Of a DNA stretch of 64,000 nt, positions 9,604 to 18,215 are shown piece after piece (the stretch's first letter is position 1; each line of letters begins with the position of its first letter). Position numbers and translations under genes: made by a program. The notes under the pieces were generated by a model. The model had not been told where the DNA came from. It saw only the letters and a program-made list of their open reading frames with translations, and searched no databases. The stretch lies in NCBI RefSeq assembly GCF_015767265.1, contig NZ_JADPIB010000005.1, forward strand, positions 62,001 to 126,000, written 5' to 3'. The stretch comes from Aureivirga marina. GTDB taxonomy: Bacteria; Bacteroidota; Bacteroidia; Flavobacteriales; Flavobacteriaceae.

Positions 9604-11043
9604 ATGAAACAAACATTACTTTTATTCTTTATTTCAATTGTTAGTTTTGGACAAATTGATGAAGAGAATATTTCTTTACTCACTTCAACTGAAAACAATC
9701 CGAAAATTGAGGAAATTCAAGTTCAACTTTATAGTGAGATTTCAGAAGAATATGAAAATCAAGGTAAAGAAATTTACGAATTTGATGCAGCTGGAAACCA
9801 AGTTCGATGGGAATATCACACTTGGAATAACGAAAACAATGATTATGTTCCAGATTCAAAAACAATTTCAATGTATGATGAAAATAATCGATTGATTCAA
9901 GAAAGTTCTTATTCTTGGAGTATTACAGAAGAGGATTTTATCAAAGTTGAAGAAGAAAGTGTTTCGTATGATGAATTTGGAAGATTTATCGAACTAAACA
10001 CCTACAATTATGATACAGAAGAAGAGAGTGAATTTTTCACAAAAGCTGTTTTTATTTATGATGGTTATTTTATTGAAAATTACACTGCATATGTTAAATC
10101 TCCAGGAATCGTAGATGAATTTACAGAATATGAAAGAGGTTTGACTTATACACAAGGTGAAAATAACACAACAACAGTTGAAATTGAAGCTAGAGAAGAT
10201 CTTACAAGTCCTTGGGAATTGTTTTCTAAAAGAATTATTCAATTTGATGTGAATTACAACCTTATTTTAGAAGAGTTTTATGAGTTTAACAACGGAATTT
10301 ATGGTGCTGTAGATAAAGAAAAATATGTGTATGATTTAACTACAAATAAATTATTGGAATATTACGATTTTACAACAACTAGTGAAGGAGATGCATTTAC
10401 AGAAAATCAAAAATTTCTTTATACTTATGATGGGAATATGACAAATGAAATAACTTATTATTGGGATTCAGATGAAGAAGATTATATTTTAAGTTCAAAA
10501 TTGAAAGTAGTAAAAAATAATTCTAATCAAATTATTGAAAAAGAAAATGCAAATTGGAATACTACTAATTCTGAATATGAACCAATAAATCGTTGGGTTT
10601 ATACTTATGAAAATGGTTATGTTACTTCTGTGAATACATTCCAAGGAATTCCGTTTGGATTTCATTCAGAATCGACTTACACACCAATGGTAGAAGAAGG
10701 TGTTTTGATTGAGCGAGTGGAAAGTTTTCAACTTTTAACAGATGAGCCAGAAAATAGATATAAATATATTTACAATTTTCCAGAATTAAACATTGAAAAT
10801 CAAACTGCAAAAGCAACGGAAATTTCTATTTTTCCAAATCCAACAACAACTAATTTTACAATAAATAATGCAAAAGGTTCTTCAATAGAAATTTATAATT
10901 CTTTGGGTCAAAAAGTTTTCAATCAAAAAGTAATTTCTGAAATGCAAAATTTTCAGGTTATTCATTTAAAAAACGGACTTTATTTTGCAAAAATTCAAAA
11001 AGAAAAGAATCTTAAATCTATTCCGATTTTAATACAGAAATAA
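9604..11043 (+). CDS. T9SS-exported protein with YD-like repeats
   Basis: A 479-residue secreted protein. A signal peptide (MKQTLLLFFISIVSFGQ) is followed by about ten imperfect repeats of 25-40 residues containing Y-D/E-x-x-G/N-x units (YEFDAAGNQVRWEY, MYDENNRLIQESSY, SYDEFGRFIELNTY, YTYENGYVTSV), reminiscent of YD/RHS-type strands but much shorter than a full Rhs shell. The C-terminus (from about 400) is a T9SS type A sorting domain: ISIFPNPTTTNFTI, then IEIYNSLGQKVF and LKNGLYFAKI. So it is probably delivered to the cell surface or medium. It is not in an operon. Function unknown. Confidence 0.85.
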   Translation: MKQTLLLFFISIVSFGQIDEENISLLTSTENNPKIEEIQVQLYSEISEEYENQGKEIYEFDAAGNQVRWEYHTWNNENNDYVPDSKTISMYDENNRLIQESSYSWSITEEDFIKVEEESVSYDEFGRFIELNTYNYDTEEESEFFTKAVFIYDGYFIENYTAYVKSPGIVDEFTEYERGLTYTQGENNTTTVEIEAREDLTSPWELFSKRIIQFDVNYNLILEEFYEFNNGIYGAVDKEKYVYDLTTNKLLEYYDFTTTSEGDAFTENQKFLYTYDGNMTNEITYYWDSDEEDYILSSKLKVVKNNSNQIIEKENANWNTTNSEYEPINRWVYTYENGYVTSVNTFQGIPFGFHSESTYTPMVEEGVLIERVESFQLLTDEPENRYKYIYNFPELNIENQTAKATEISIFPNPTTTNFTINNAKGSSIEIYNSLGQKVFNQKVISEMQNFQVIHLKNGLYFAKIQKEKNLKSIPILIQK

Positions 11044-11216
11044 AATATTTAAACAGGACTCTAATTTATAGGGTTCTGTTTTTAAAATTTCTTCTCTTTA
11101 TAATTCAAAATTTTAAACTCATTTAAAACACAAAAACGTTCCGTAGAAATGCAAATGCAGTTATCTAAAATCACTTTTCCAAAGAAAATTGATAAAATAA
11201 CAACTATTTAAAACAA

Positions 11217-11244
11217 AAAAGATATGCTTCCAAACATATCTTTT
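11217..11244. terminator. Hairpin between convergent genes
   Basis: Perfect 10-base arms AAAAGATATG (11217-11226) and CATATCTTTT (11235-11244), with A/T runs on both sides. It lies between the T9SS gene ending at 11043 and the minus-strand amidohydrolase gene ending at 11273, and could serve either. Confidence 0.7.
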
Positions 11245-11272
11245 CTGTATTTTATTTCTTTAAAAAATTGGT

Positions 11273-13024
11273 TTAATCTCTAACAAAATAAACTTGTTTA
11301 ATTTTCCCATTTTCTATTTTATAAATCGCAATCGCTTCAACTTCTCTATCTCCAAAAGTAACACGTTCTTTATCGATTACGGTATTTCGCATTACAATTC
11401 TTTCTTCTAAATTACAATACAAATTAGGAACTCTTTCAAACATCGATTGGTATCTTTCTCTCATAATATCCTTTCCTTTATATTTCAATTTACCACTTGG
11501 AAAATCGTATACTTCCACATCTTCAGCATAAGGTTCTAAGAAAGCTTCAATATTTCTTAAATTATATCCATTTAATTGTCTTTGTGCCAAATCTGCTGGC
11601 GTATCTACTACAATTTTGTTTGGATCAAAAACTTCTCCTTTATTAAAAACACGATGAATTTTTAAAACATTTTTCAAATCTTCTACTGGATTTTCATCTA
11701 AAAGAATCAAATTCGCTTTCAATCCTACTTTTACTGCTCCAAATTCATTTTCTTTGCTTAAAACTTTTGCACCATTAATAGTAGAAGCTTCCAAAATTTG
11801 CCAATTCGACATTCCACTTTTTTTCATCGTTTCCATTTCTGTCAAATAAGAAGAAGCATGAATAGTTCCAATGTTTCCAGCATCTGTTCCTGTAGCAATT
11901 AAAACATCATTATCAGCTAGAACTTTTAAATTCTTTAATAATATATTTAAATCTTCTTTTCGTTCAGGAACTTTTCTTTTACCATAATTTATAACATGTT
12001 TAGAATAGGCAGAATCTTTTGTTTTTAAAAACTTTTTCAAATCCATTAAAGTTCCGATTTGGTGAGGATTTCCTCTTCGAAGTTCATGTAATTCTAATTC
12101 TGGACTTTGCGCATAAGATGTAGCGTAATTAACACTAACTAATAAAGTTGGACAAAGAATTACATTATTTTTTTTCAACAATTTCGCAAAATCTTTTGTC
12201 AAAACCTCATCTTTTACACTGTGAACTAAGAAATCACAACCATTTTCTACAGCTAATTGAGCAGCAATTCTTTGAGTAGCATGCACAGCAACTTTCAAAT
12301 TTCTTTTATGCGATTCTTCAATAATCTTCTTCACTAAAGGCAATGCAGCTCTTGCAGCTTCTTCCGTAGTATCGTATTTTTTCTTGTCTAAAATGTACCA
12401 AATTTTAATAAAATCTGGATTATATTGCATTTGATCTTCAATATATTTTACAACATCTTCTTCTTTTTTAATCAAACTAAAAGGTGTATCATCCTTTAAA
12501 TCATTATAAACTTTAGATTTATAAGTTGTCAACAAAGGACCTGTCATATAAATAGACGGAGTTTTCGGATCATTTACATATTCCTTTCTTTTTTTTAATA
12601 AATTATTTGTTGCACCAACATCAATTAAATTTGTAATACCATAACTTAAATAGCGATGCAATTTATCTTCCATCGTACTAAACGTCAAATCAATTTCATC
12701 ATCATAAGATTGGTCTCCTCTTAAATCAAGAATATCAGGTCTTGAATACAATCCTCCATTCTGAAAAAAGTGAATATGCGCATCGGTTAATCCAGGCATC
12801 AAAAACTTTCCGTCTCCATTAATTACTTCAGCATTTTCAGTAATTTTTATTTTTTTATTCGATTTAATTTTTGTGATTTTCCCATCAACAATTTCTACTG
12901 TTTGTCCTTTTTTGATTTTGTGATTTTCCACATCTAAAATAGAAACGTTTTTAATATACGTTTGCGCATTTAAGGATATAACAGATAGCAATAAAAATAT
13001 TGCTAATACATGTGTCTTTTGCAT
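11273..13024 (-). CDS. Secreted amidohydrolase with C-terminal SnoaL-like domain
   Basis: A 583-residue metal-dependent hydrolase. Signal peptide (cut after SLNA), then an amidohydrolase TIM barrel: HIH metal ligands at H83 and H85 (LTDAHIHFF), a possible bridging Lys in FIKIWYI, VAVHAT, and the late Asp in TGTDAGN. The composite outer beta-sandwich (LMPGLTD; KVGLKANLILLDENP) is typical of the imidazolonepropionase/prolidase-like branch, so an N-acyl or cyclic amide substrate is plausible. From about 480 to the end there is an NTF2/SnoaL-like segment (FLEPYAEDVEVYDFPSG, FGDREVEAIAIYKIENG), a fusion the classic enzymes lack. Monocistronic; located in periplasm or exported. Confidence 0.85.
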   Translation of the reverse strand: MQKTHVLAIFLLLSVISLNAQTYIKNVSILDVENHKIKKGQTVEIVDGKITKIKSNKKIKITENAEVINGDGKFLMPGLTDAHIHFFQNGGLYSRPDILDLRGDQSYDDEIDLTFSTMEDKLHRYLSYGITNLIDVGATNNLLKKRKEYVNDPKTPSIYMTGPLLTTYKSKVYNDLKDDTPFSLIKKEEDVVKYIEDQMQYNPDFIKIWYILDKKKYDTTEEAARAALPLVKKIIEESHKRNLKVAVHATQRIAAQLAVENGCDFLVHSVKDEVLTKDFAKLLKKNNVILCPTLLVSVNYATSYAQSPELELHELRRGNPHQIGTLMDLKKFLKTKDSAYSKHVINYGKRKVPERKEDLNILLKNLKVLADNDVLIATGTDAGNIGTIHASSYLTEMETMKKSGMSNWQILEASTINGAKVLSKENEFGAVKVGLKANLILLDENPVEDLKNVLKIHRVFNKGEVFDPNKIVVDTPADLAQRQLNGYNLRNIEAFLEPYAEDVEVYDFPSGKLKYKGKDIMRERYQSMFERVPNLYCNLEERIVMRNTVIDKERVTFGDREVEAIAIYKIENGKIKQVYFVRD

Positions 13025-13448
13025 TTTTTTATTTTTGTAGATTATTTAATTCTTCATATTTATTTTTTTATACTTTTTCATTCTTCTTCTGATTTATTTA
13101 ATCATCATTTTCCAAAGCATTAAATCTAATTTTTAAAATAAATTAAGTAATATTTATCTTATAAACTTAGAGGTAAAAATATATACTTTATTTTAAAAAA
13201 CTGGAATAATATCTAAATATGTAAGATCTTAAATCTAAATCATATTTTTTTGAATTATCCATTTAAAAAAAATTTAAATGAATTATTCAATCATGTTAAT
13301 TAAGTTAGTTTAAAATTCAACTATTCAACATTACACAAATCCATTCACCTTTTTTAATAAATTATTTAATATCTCACATTTATTTTCATAAAATTCAAAA
13401 TATCACAAAAAAATAAGGAATGTTAACAAAATTCATTTGTTTTTTATT
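13025..13448. other. AT-rich intergenic region, nothing recognised
   Basis: About 400 bases of very AT-rich sequence between the divergent amidohydrolase gene and the small plus-strand gene. No ORF, tRNA-like segment or strong hairpin was seen. The only signal is the promoter-like pair at its right end. Confidence 0.5.
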
Positions 13449-13478
13449 TGGAATAAATCTTAATAAAGATTATTTTTG
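13447..13478 (+). promoter_or_regulatory. Promoter directly before the small gene at 13486
   Basis: TTTG at 13447-13450 and TATTTTTG at 13471-13478, 20 bases apart, fit the Bacteroidota consensus. Transcription would start about at the ATG at 13486, implying a leaderless or very short-leader mRNA and arguing against the in-frame upstream ATG at 13420. Confidence 0.5.
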
Positions 13479-13485
13479 CTCCGTA

Positions 13486-13803
13486 ATGAACATGGAAATA
13501 CTACATAACTCATCATTTTTTAGTTCTTATCAAGATGTTGAAAAAGAACTTTTTTACATCGACTTTGGACACAAAGTTGTTTCTTTAACTTTTCACCAAT
13601 TTTTACATTTAAAACATAAAATCAATAGAATTAGTTCTCCAAGATATTTAGAATTAGTAATTCAAAAAAGAAATTTGGAAATCTTGACTTTATGCAACAG
13701 AAAACATATTATGATTTTAGATGTTCCACAAATTTTAGACTTACAAAAGTTAGTTCAAAATACTTTCCAATTATTTGAAACTGAAAGCTTAGTGTTATCG
13801 TAA
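13486..13803 (+). CDS. Small conserved-looking cytosolic protein, function unknown
   Basis: A 105-residue protein (127 if read from the in-frame ATG at 13420). I chose 13486 because a TAnnTTTG box at 13471-13478 lies inside the longer version. The sequence has an N-terminal beta-rich part (ELFYIDFGHKVVSLTF) followed by two amphipathic helices and a hydrophobic strand (LEILTLCNRKHIMILDV). It resembles small single-domain proteins common in Flavobacteriia, but I cannot name a family. It lies about 105 bases before the ferritin gene on the same strand and may be co-transcribed with it. Confidence 0.6.
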   Translation: MNMEILHNSSFFSSYQDVEKELFYIDFGHKVVSLTFHQFLHLKHKINRISSPRYLELVIQKRNLEILTLCNRKHIMILDVPQILDLQKLVQNTFQLFETESLVLS

Positions 13804-13908
13804 TCATTTTATTTATAATTAATCTATCTATAAATTATTAAAGATTAATAAAATATTATAAATAACTTCCTTAGATATTTTTATATTTAATACACTAAAG
13901 TATTGATT

Positions 13909-14418
13909 ATGAAAAATATAATAAGACAAAAAACAAGCATCCATACTGATATTATGGAATTGTTGAATGAGCAAATATTCGCGGAACAACATGCTTCTTC
14001 TGCATATTTAGCAATGGCTTCTTGGTGTGATCAAAATGGTTATTTACAATCGACTGAATTTTTCTACAAAAACGCACTAGAAGAACGTGAACACATGATG
14101 AAAATTTTCAAATATATATTAGATAATGGTGGCGCTTCTTTTTCACCAGAAGTATCAAATATTAATCATGAATTTGAATCAATTAAAGATGTTGTTGAAA
14201 CAGCTTTAGACATGGAAATTTCTGTGACACAAAAAATTTACAATTTAGTGAAAGAGTGTCGTAGAGTTGGTGATATTGGAACGGAAGTTTTTCTACAATG
14301 GTTTGTAACAGAACAATTAGAAGAAGAACAAAAGTTCAGAGATATTTTAGATATGATTCACTTAATGGATGGTGCTGCACAGCAATTTATCGACGAAAGA
14401 ATGAAAAATTATCTTTAG
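13909..14418 (+). CDS. Ferritin (non-haem, iron storage)
   Basis: A 169-residue ferritin, the normal length. It oxidises Fe(II) and stores iron in a 24-mer shell. Ferroxidase ligands are in place: Glu26 in FAEQHASS, EExxH with Glu59 and His62, Glu in the third helix (ALDMEISVTQKIY) and the EQxxEE helix (FVTEQLEEEQ). A TTG two codons upstream (13903) could be read as a start but ATG at 13909 gives the usual MKN start. A strong terminator lies 20 bases after the stop codon. Cytosolic. Confidence 0.95.
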   Translation: MKNIIRQKTSIHTDIMELLNEQIFAEQHASSAYLAMASWCDQNGYLQSTEFFYKNALEEREHMMKIFKYILDNGGASFSPEVSNINHEFESIKDVVETALDMEISVTQKIYNLVKECRRVGDIGTEVFLQWFVTEQLEEEQKFRDILDMIHLMDGAAQQFIDERMKNYL

Positions 14419-14438
14419 AAATAAATACATATAAAAAT

Positions 14439-14468
14439 AAAAAGGTCACTAATTTTAGTGACCTTTTT
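14439..14468 (+). terminator. Ferritin terminator
   Basis: Fourteen-base perfect arms (14439-14452 and 14455-14468; core GGTCACTAA/TTAGTGACC) and a T run, 20 bases after the ferritin stop codon. Confidence 0.85.
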
Positions 14469-14695
14469 TCAAACCTTGTAAAAACCTTAAATATAAAAAT
14501 ATATTTAAAAATTAAATTGTGAACAATCTTATAGTATTTAAGATTCATTGATGTTAAATACAAAAAATAGCGTTTCATCAATACTGCATTCGCATCAATA
14601 AATAATCTTTCCAACTACGCAACTATTCTTCAGGTAATGAATTTGATAAAAGACTATTGAAGAAAATAGCTTATTCTTTTATCTTCATTACTTTA

Positions 14696-15322
14696 TTATA
14701 AGAAACTTACTTTCCCAGAAGCAACATCATATACTGCTCCTACAATAGTAATTTCATTGTTGTCATACATTTCTTTTAAAACTTCACTTCTTTCTAAAAT
14801 TCCTTGAATATTTAAGTGAACATTTTTCTCTACCACACGTTGAACAAAATCAGCATTATTTGAACTTCTATCTCCTGTTTCTTCAACAGCATCAACAGCT
14901 GGCATTAAATTATCCAACATTGGAGTAATATTTCCAAGTTCAACATGATCACATGCTCCTTTTACAGCTCCACATCCAGAGTGTCCTAAAACAACTACTG
15001 CTTTTGATCCTGCAACTTTACATGCATATTCGATAGAACCTAATATATCTGTGTTAATGAAATTTCCTGCTACTCTTGCACTGAAAATATCTCCAATTCC
15101 TTGATCAAAAACGATTTCTGCAGGAACTCTTGAATCAATACAACTTAAAATTGCAGCAAATGGACTTTGTTGTGTTGCAGTAACAGCAACTTGTTCTAAA
15201 TAATTTCTTTCAATTCTTTTTTTATCAAGAAAACGTGCGTTTCCTTCTTTTAACATATCTAAAGCAGCTTGTGGTGTAATCGCCGCTTGCGTTTCACTTG
15301 TTTGCGTGATATAATCAGCCAT
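14696..15322 (-). CDS. Beta-class carbonic anhydrase
   Basis: A 208-residue beta-carbonic anhydrase that interconverts CO2 and bicarbonate. The zinc site is complete: Cys61-x-Asp63-x-Arg65 (CIDSRVP), His114 and Cys117 (GHSGCGAV). No signal peptide, so cytosolic. It is the second gene of a two-gene operon: a TetR-type regulator ends 9 bases upstream on the same strand, and a palindromic operator lies in that operon's promoter. Control of a carbonic anhydrase by a dedicated TetR protein is uncommon as far as I know. The 14470-14695 stretch downstream contains no gene or obvious hairpin. Confidence 0.95.
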   Translation of the reverse strand: MADYITQTSETQAAITPQAALDMLKEGNARFLDKKRIERNYLEQVAVTATQQSPFAAILSCIDSRVPAEIVFDQGIGDIFSARVAGNFINTDILGSIEYACKVAGSKAVVVLGHSGCGAVKGACDHVELGNITPMLDNLMPAVDAVEETGDRSSNNADFVQRVVEKNVHLNIQGILERSEVLKEMYDNNEITIVGAVYDVASGKVSFL

Positions 15323-15331
15323 GATATTTAT

Positions 15332-16009
15332 TTATTTTTGAATAACTTTAAAAACTAAATCAATATAAAAATTAGTTATACAGTTTCTATCTTCCGAAAT
15401 TGTAGTAAGTTTCGGCAAATGTTCTGTAAAATAATATTGATGATGAGCTCCTTCAATTACTGTAGAAACAAGCATATTCGCATTTGGATAATCAGGATTG
15501 ATTTCTTGAATTACTTTACTTATTCGCATCACCATACTCTCATAACCAGAGAAAAAACCTTCTTTATTTTCAGAGTCTACCTCTTTTGTTAAATATGCTT
15601 TTGATGATTCAGAAATTACAATGTGATTAAGTTTAACCTCATTAATATGTAAAAAGTTACTATCTTCTTCAATAGGCTCTGTAACAATTGTTACAGCTCT
15701 TTTTAATCTTTCTTCTGGAGAAATAATATTAATTAAGCTAAAAACTAATTTATATTCCATCCAAGCCCAATACCAAGCTGTCAAATATAATAATAGCTTA
15801 TGCTTACTTTCAAAGTATCGATAAATAGAAGCTTCTGTTGAAGAAATGGAACAAGCTAATTTTCTAAATGTAAAAGCTTCAAAACCAATATCATCAATCA
15901 TCTCAATACTTCCAAATATGATTTTTTTTCCTAAATCACTTGATTCAGGGTTTTTTAAGTAAATGTTTTCATTTACCTTAATCTGAATATTTGAAAATAA
16001 ATCTTTCAT
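15332..16009 (-). CDS. TetR family transcriptional regulator
   Basis: A 225-residue regulator. The N-terminal TetR helix-turn-helix spans about residues 27-72 (IIFGSIEMIDDIGFEAFTFRKLACSI shortened here: MIDDIGFEAFTFRKLA, then STEASIYRYFESKHKLL). The C-terminal ligand-binding/dimerisation region is larger than average and carries conserved aromatic residues (YWAWMEYKL), possibly lining a hydrophobic pocket; ligand unknown. It is followed after 9 bases by the carbonic anhydrase gene, and its promoter contains a perfect palindrome, so autorepression of the operon is likely. The EamA transporter gene is divergent and could share the operator. Confidence 0.88.
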   Translation of the reverse strand: MKDLFSNIQIKVNENIYLKNPESSDLGKKIIFGSIEMIDDIGFEAFTFRKLACSISSTEASIYRYFESKHKLLLYLTAWYWAWMEYKLVFSLINIISPEERLKRAVTIVTEPIEEDSNFLHINEVKLNHIVISESSKAYLTKEVDSENKEGFFSGYESMVMRISKVIQEINPDYPNANMLVSTVIEGAHHQYYFTEHLPKLTTISEDRNCITNFYIDLVFKVIQK

Positions 16010-16029
16010 CTTTTTATATTCCTTATTCG

Positions 16030-16060
16030 CAAATATAATAGTATTACTATTACAAACAAA
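16030..16060 (-). promoter_or_regulatory. tetR-carbonic anhydrase promoter
   Basis: Minus strand: TTTG (16057-16060 complement), 19-base spacer, TATATTTG (16030-16037 complement), an exact Bacteroidota promoter. Transcription would start near 16023, about 14 bases before the tetR ATG. Confidence 0.65.
16036..16052. promoter_or_regulatory. Palindromic TetR operator inside the promoter spacer
   Basis: TAATAGTA-T-TACTATTA: perfect 8-base arms with a single central base. It sits exactly between the -33 and -7 elements of the tetR promoter, where a bound dimer would block RNA polymerase. TetR-type sites are commonly 15-20 bp palindromes. Confidence 0.65.
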
Positions 16061-16160
16061 TATTTTAACTATTATTTTTTATTAAAACCTTAAGAATTCT
16101 AAAGGTATCTAATTTAATACTAATTTATTAATTTAGAAATAGACAAACCAACAATTCATT

Positions 16161-17060
16161 ATGAAAGCATATTTATTTTTAATTATTGCAGCATTTTTTT
16201 GGGGATTAAATTATTATTTAGCTAAAATCATGCTAAAACAAGTCAATTTTGTGGAAGCTGGATTTTGGCGTTATTTCTTTGGAGTAATCACACTTTTATT
16301 AATTTCTATAAAGAGCTTCCCTCCTTTTGCTTTAGTTAAAAAACGTTTTTTAGGAATTTTACTTATTGGTATTATTGGACTTTTTGGTTTTAATTTTTTC
16401 TTTTTTCTCGGCTTAATAAATGGTTCTGCTGTAAGTGCTTCTTTAATAATTAGCTTAAATCCTGCAATCACACTTTTACTTTCTTTTTTAATCTTAAAAA
16501 CTTGTCTAAAACCGCAGCATATCGTTGGTGTAATTCTTGCTTTTTTTGGTGTTGTCTATTTAGTTTTAAAAGGAAATATTTTAAATATTAGTATGGTGCA
16601 TTTTAGCAAAAGTGATTTATATATTTTGATTTCTTGTATCGTTTTTGCTTTTTATAATATTTGGGTTAAAATATATTCTGTAGATTTTACGAATACCAAT
16701 TTTACTTTTTTGACAAATCTTGTTTGTATGATTAGTTTTTCCGCCGTTTTACCTTTTTATGAAGTTAGCAATGTTGGAAATCACGATTTCAATTTTTGGA
16801 TTGCTGCTATAGGAATTGGTAGTGTTGGAACTGCTTTGGCATATTTTCTTTGGAATAAAGGAATTCAAATCAAAGGTGCAGATCAAGCAGGGATTTTCAT
16901 GAATTTCATTCCACTTTTTGCAGCATTTTTAGGAATTTTCTTCGATGAAAAATTATATTCTTATCATTACGTTAGTGGAATTTTCATCATCATTGGAATG
17001 TTGATTATGAATATTAAATTCAAAAAGAAAAGGCTGAAAATTCAGACCTCTTCTTCGTAA
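16161..17060 (+). CDS. EamA/DMT family transporter
   Basis: A 299-residue inner-membrane protein with about ten transmembrane helices and two EamA repeats (residues about 1-135 and 150-290), the RhaT/YdcZ-like drug/metabolite transporter superfamily. Typical pieces: FWGLNYYLAKIML at the N-terminus, GSAVSASLIISLNPAITLLLSF at the end of repeat one (shortened: SASLIISLNPAITLLLS) and GTALAYFLWNKGIQ in repeat two. Substrate cannot be told. It is divergent from tetR and its last 19 bases overlap the convergent WYL regulator gene. Confidence 0.92.
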   Translation: MKAYLFLIIAAFFWGLNYYLAKIMLKQVNFVEAGFWRYFFGVITLLLISIKSFPPFALVKKRFLGILLIGIIGLFGFNFFFFLGLINGSAVSASLIISLNPAITLLLSFLILKTCLKPQHIVGVILAFFGVVYLVLKGNILNISMVHFSKSDLYILISCIVFAFYNIWVKIYSVDFTNTNFTFLTNLVCMISFSAVLPFYEVSNVGNHDFNFWIAAIGIGSVGTALAYFLWNKGIQIKGADQAGIFMNFIPLFAAFLGIFFDEKLYSYHYVSGIFIIIGMLIMNIKFKKKRLKIQTSSS

Positions 17061-17962
17061 TTCTTTAAAGTTTCTTGTAATCCTTTGATCATAGATTCTC
17101 TTAAATGCTTAGGTTTTAAAACAACCGCATTTACTCCATATTGCGCTAATTGCATTTTAAATTCATAATTAATTGCAAGCACAAACTCTACAATAATTCG
17201 GTCTCCAAAAGTTCGTTCTGTAATTTTTTGAGAAGCATGTAAAGGCAAACTTTTTAAATATTCTAATTGAATTTTTGAAAAAGCAACTTCAATCAATTCT
17301 ATCTTTTTATTTTGTCGATCTAAACCTACAATATGATTAAATAAATCTAATTGATTTTCATATTTCTGTAAATTGATTTTTTTCTTATTTCCTATTTGTA
17401 AATCCGAAATCCTATCAATTCCAAAAATTCGTATTTCCGTCTTTTTTAATGGCAAACCAATAACATACCAACGGTTTTGATATGCTTTTAATTTAATTGG
17501 TGAAATCGTGTATTTTGTGTTTTTTTTAGTTTTAAAATTATGATGTGTAAAAACAATTGTTTTCTGATTTTGAATTGCTTCAATTATCATGGGTAAATGT
17601 TCCAAACCTTTAAATTGATGTTGTTTATCAAAATCAATATAATTTAAAGTTTTACTAGTTTCATTAATACTTTTGGTAAAAAATTGTGCAGAAGAAGCCA
17701 TTTCTAAATAATGAAATAAGCTACTAATTTGTTGTTTAGAATTAATTTCTTCTTCAATATAATATCCTTTTTCTTGTCTATTGTACTGATAATCGATTCC
17801 AAAATTAGTTTTTAAAGCTCTTAAATCTCTTTCTAAAGTTCTTTCAGAAATATAAATTTCTTTGTCTTCTAAAAAATCAATTAAAGCAGTTTTAGATGGA
17901 AAATTTCCGTGTATTAAACATTCCATAATCAATCGAAAACGATTGGCAATTTCGTAGTTCAT
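17042..17962 (-). CDS. WYL-domain transcriptional regulator
   Basis: A 306-residue HTH-WYL regulator. The N-terminal winged HTH (about 1-70) contains SERTLERDLRALKTNFGI, the DeoR/YafY-type recognition segment. The middle WYL domain has the signature as RWYVIGLPL near residue 147 and a following arginine-rich strand (RIFGIDRISDL). A C-terminal extension (WCX-like) follows. Such proteins sense small molecules or nucleic-acid ligands and regulate DNA-repair, defence or metabolic genes; the target here is unknown. The stop codon side overlaps the EamA gene by 19 bases (convergent), so the two transcripts are antisense at their ends. Confidence 0.9.
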   Translation of the reverse strand: MNYEIANRFRLIMECLIHGNFPSKTALIDFLEDKEIYISERTLERDLRALKTNFGIDYQYNRQEKGYYIEEEINSKQQISSLFHYLEMASSAQFFTKSINETSKTLNYIDFDKQHQFKGLEHLPMIIEAIQNQKTIVFTHHNFKTKKNTKYTISPIKLKAYQNRWYVIGLPLKKTEIRIFGIDRISDLQIGNKKKINLQKYENQLDLFNHIVGLDRQNKKIELIEVAFSKIQLEYLKSLPLHASQKITERTFGDRIIVEFVLAINYEFKMQLAQYGVNAVVLKPKHLRESMIKGLQETLKNYEEEV

Positions 17963-18004
17963 TTTCTTTTTTTATATACGTCATTATTTGGCGATGTAAG
18001 GTAA

Positions 18005-18212
18005 TATCTTTGCTGTGAAGAAAAAAGAAAAAGACAATATTTTTGATTCAAATCTAAATTTACGGGGAAAGATAAATTTAGTAAATGGGAAGAAATGTTG
18101 AAAAAGAAAAGTCTATTTTTTGAACTTTTTTTTTAAAAAAAGTTCGCTGTTTTGATTTAATTGTTAAATTATGTTTTTAAAAAAACCTGCACAAAAATGT
18201 ACAGGTTTTTTT
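18005..18212 (+). ncRNA. Possible plus-strand intergenic transcript
   Basis: A plus-strand TATCTTTG (18005-18012) matches the -7 consensus, and a terminator-type hairpin with a T run ends at 18212. No ORF longer than about a dozen codons lies between. An internal 11-base perfect hairpin (GAACTTTTTTT/AAAAAAAGTTC, 18122-18145) adds structure. The upstream TTTG (17987-17990) is only 14 bases away, closer than usual, so the promoter is uncertain. Confidence 0.3.
18181..18212. terminator. Terminator hairpin after the lipoprotein operon
   Basis: Arms ACCTGcACA and TGTaCAGGT (one mismatch) flanked by A and T runs, so it works on either strand. On the minus strand it follows the stop codon at 18216. 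Confidence 0.75.
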
Positions 18213-18215
18213 ATT

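Noticed and set aside
13420-13485. Longer start of the small gene (22 extra residues, hydrophobic, signal-like)
   Set aside because: A promoter -7 box lies at 13471-13478 inside this extension, so it is probably not translated.
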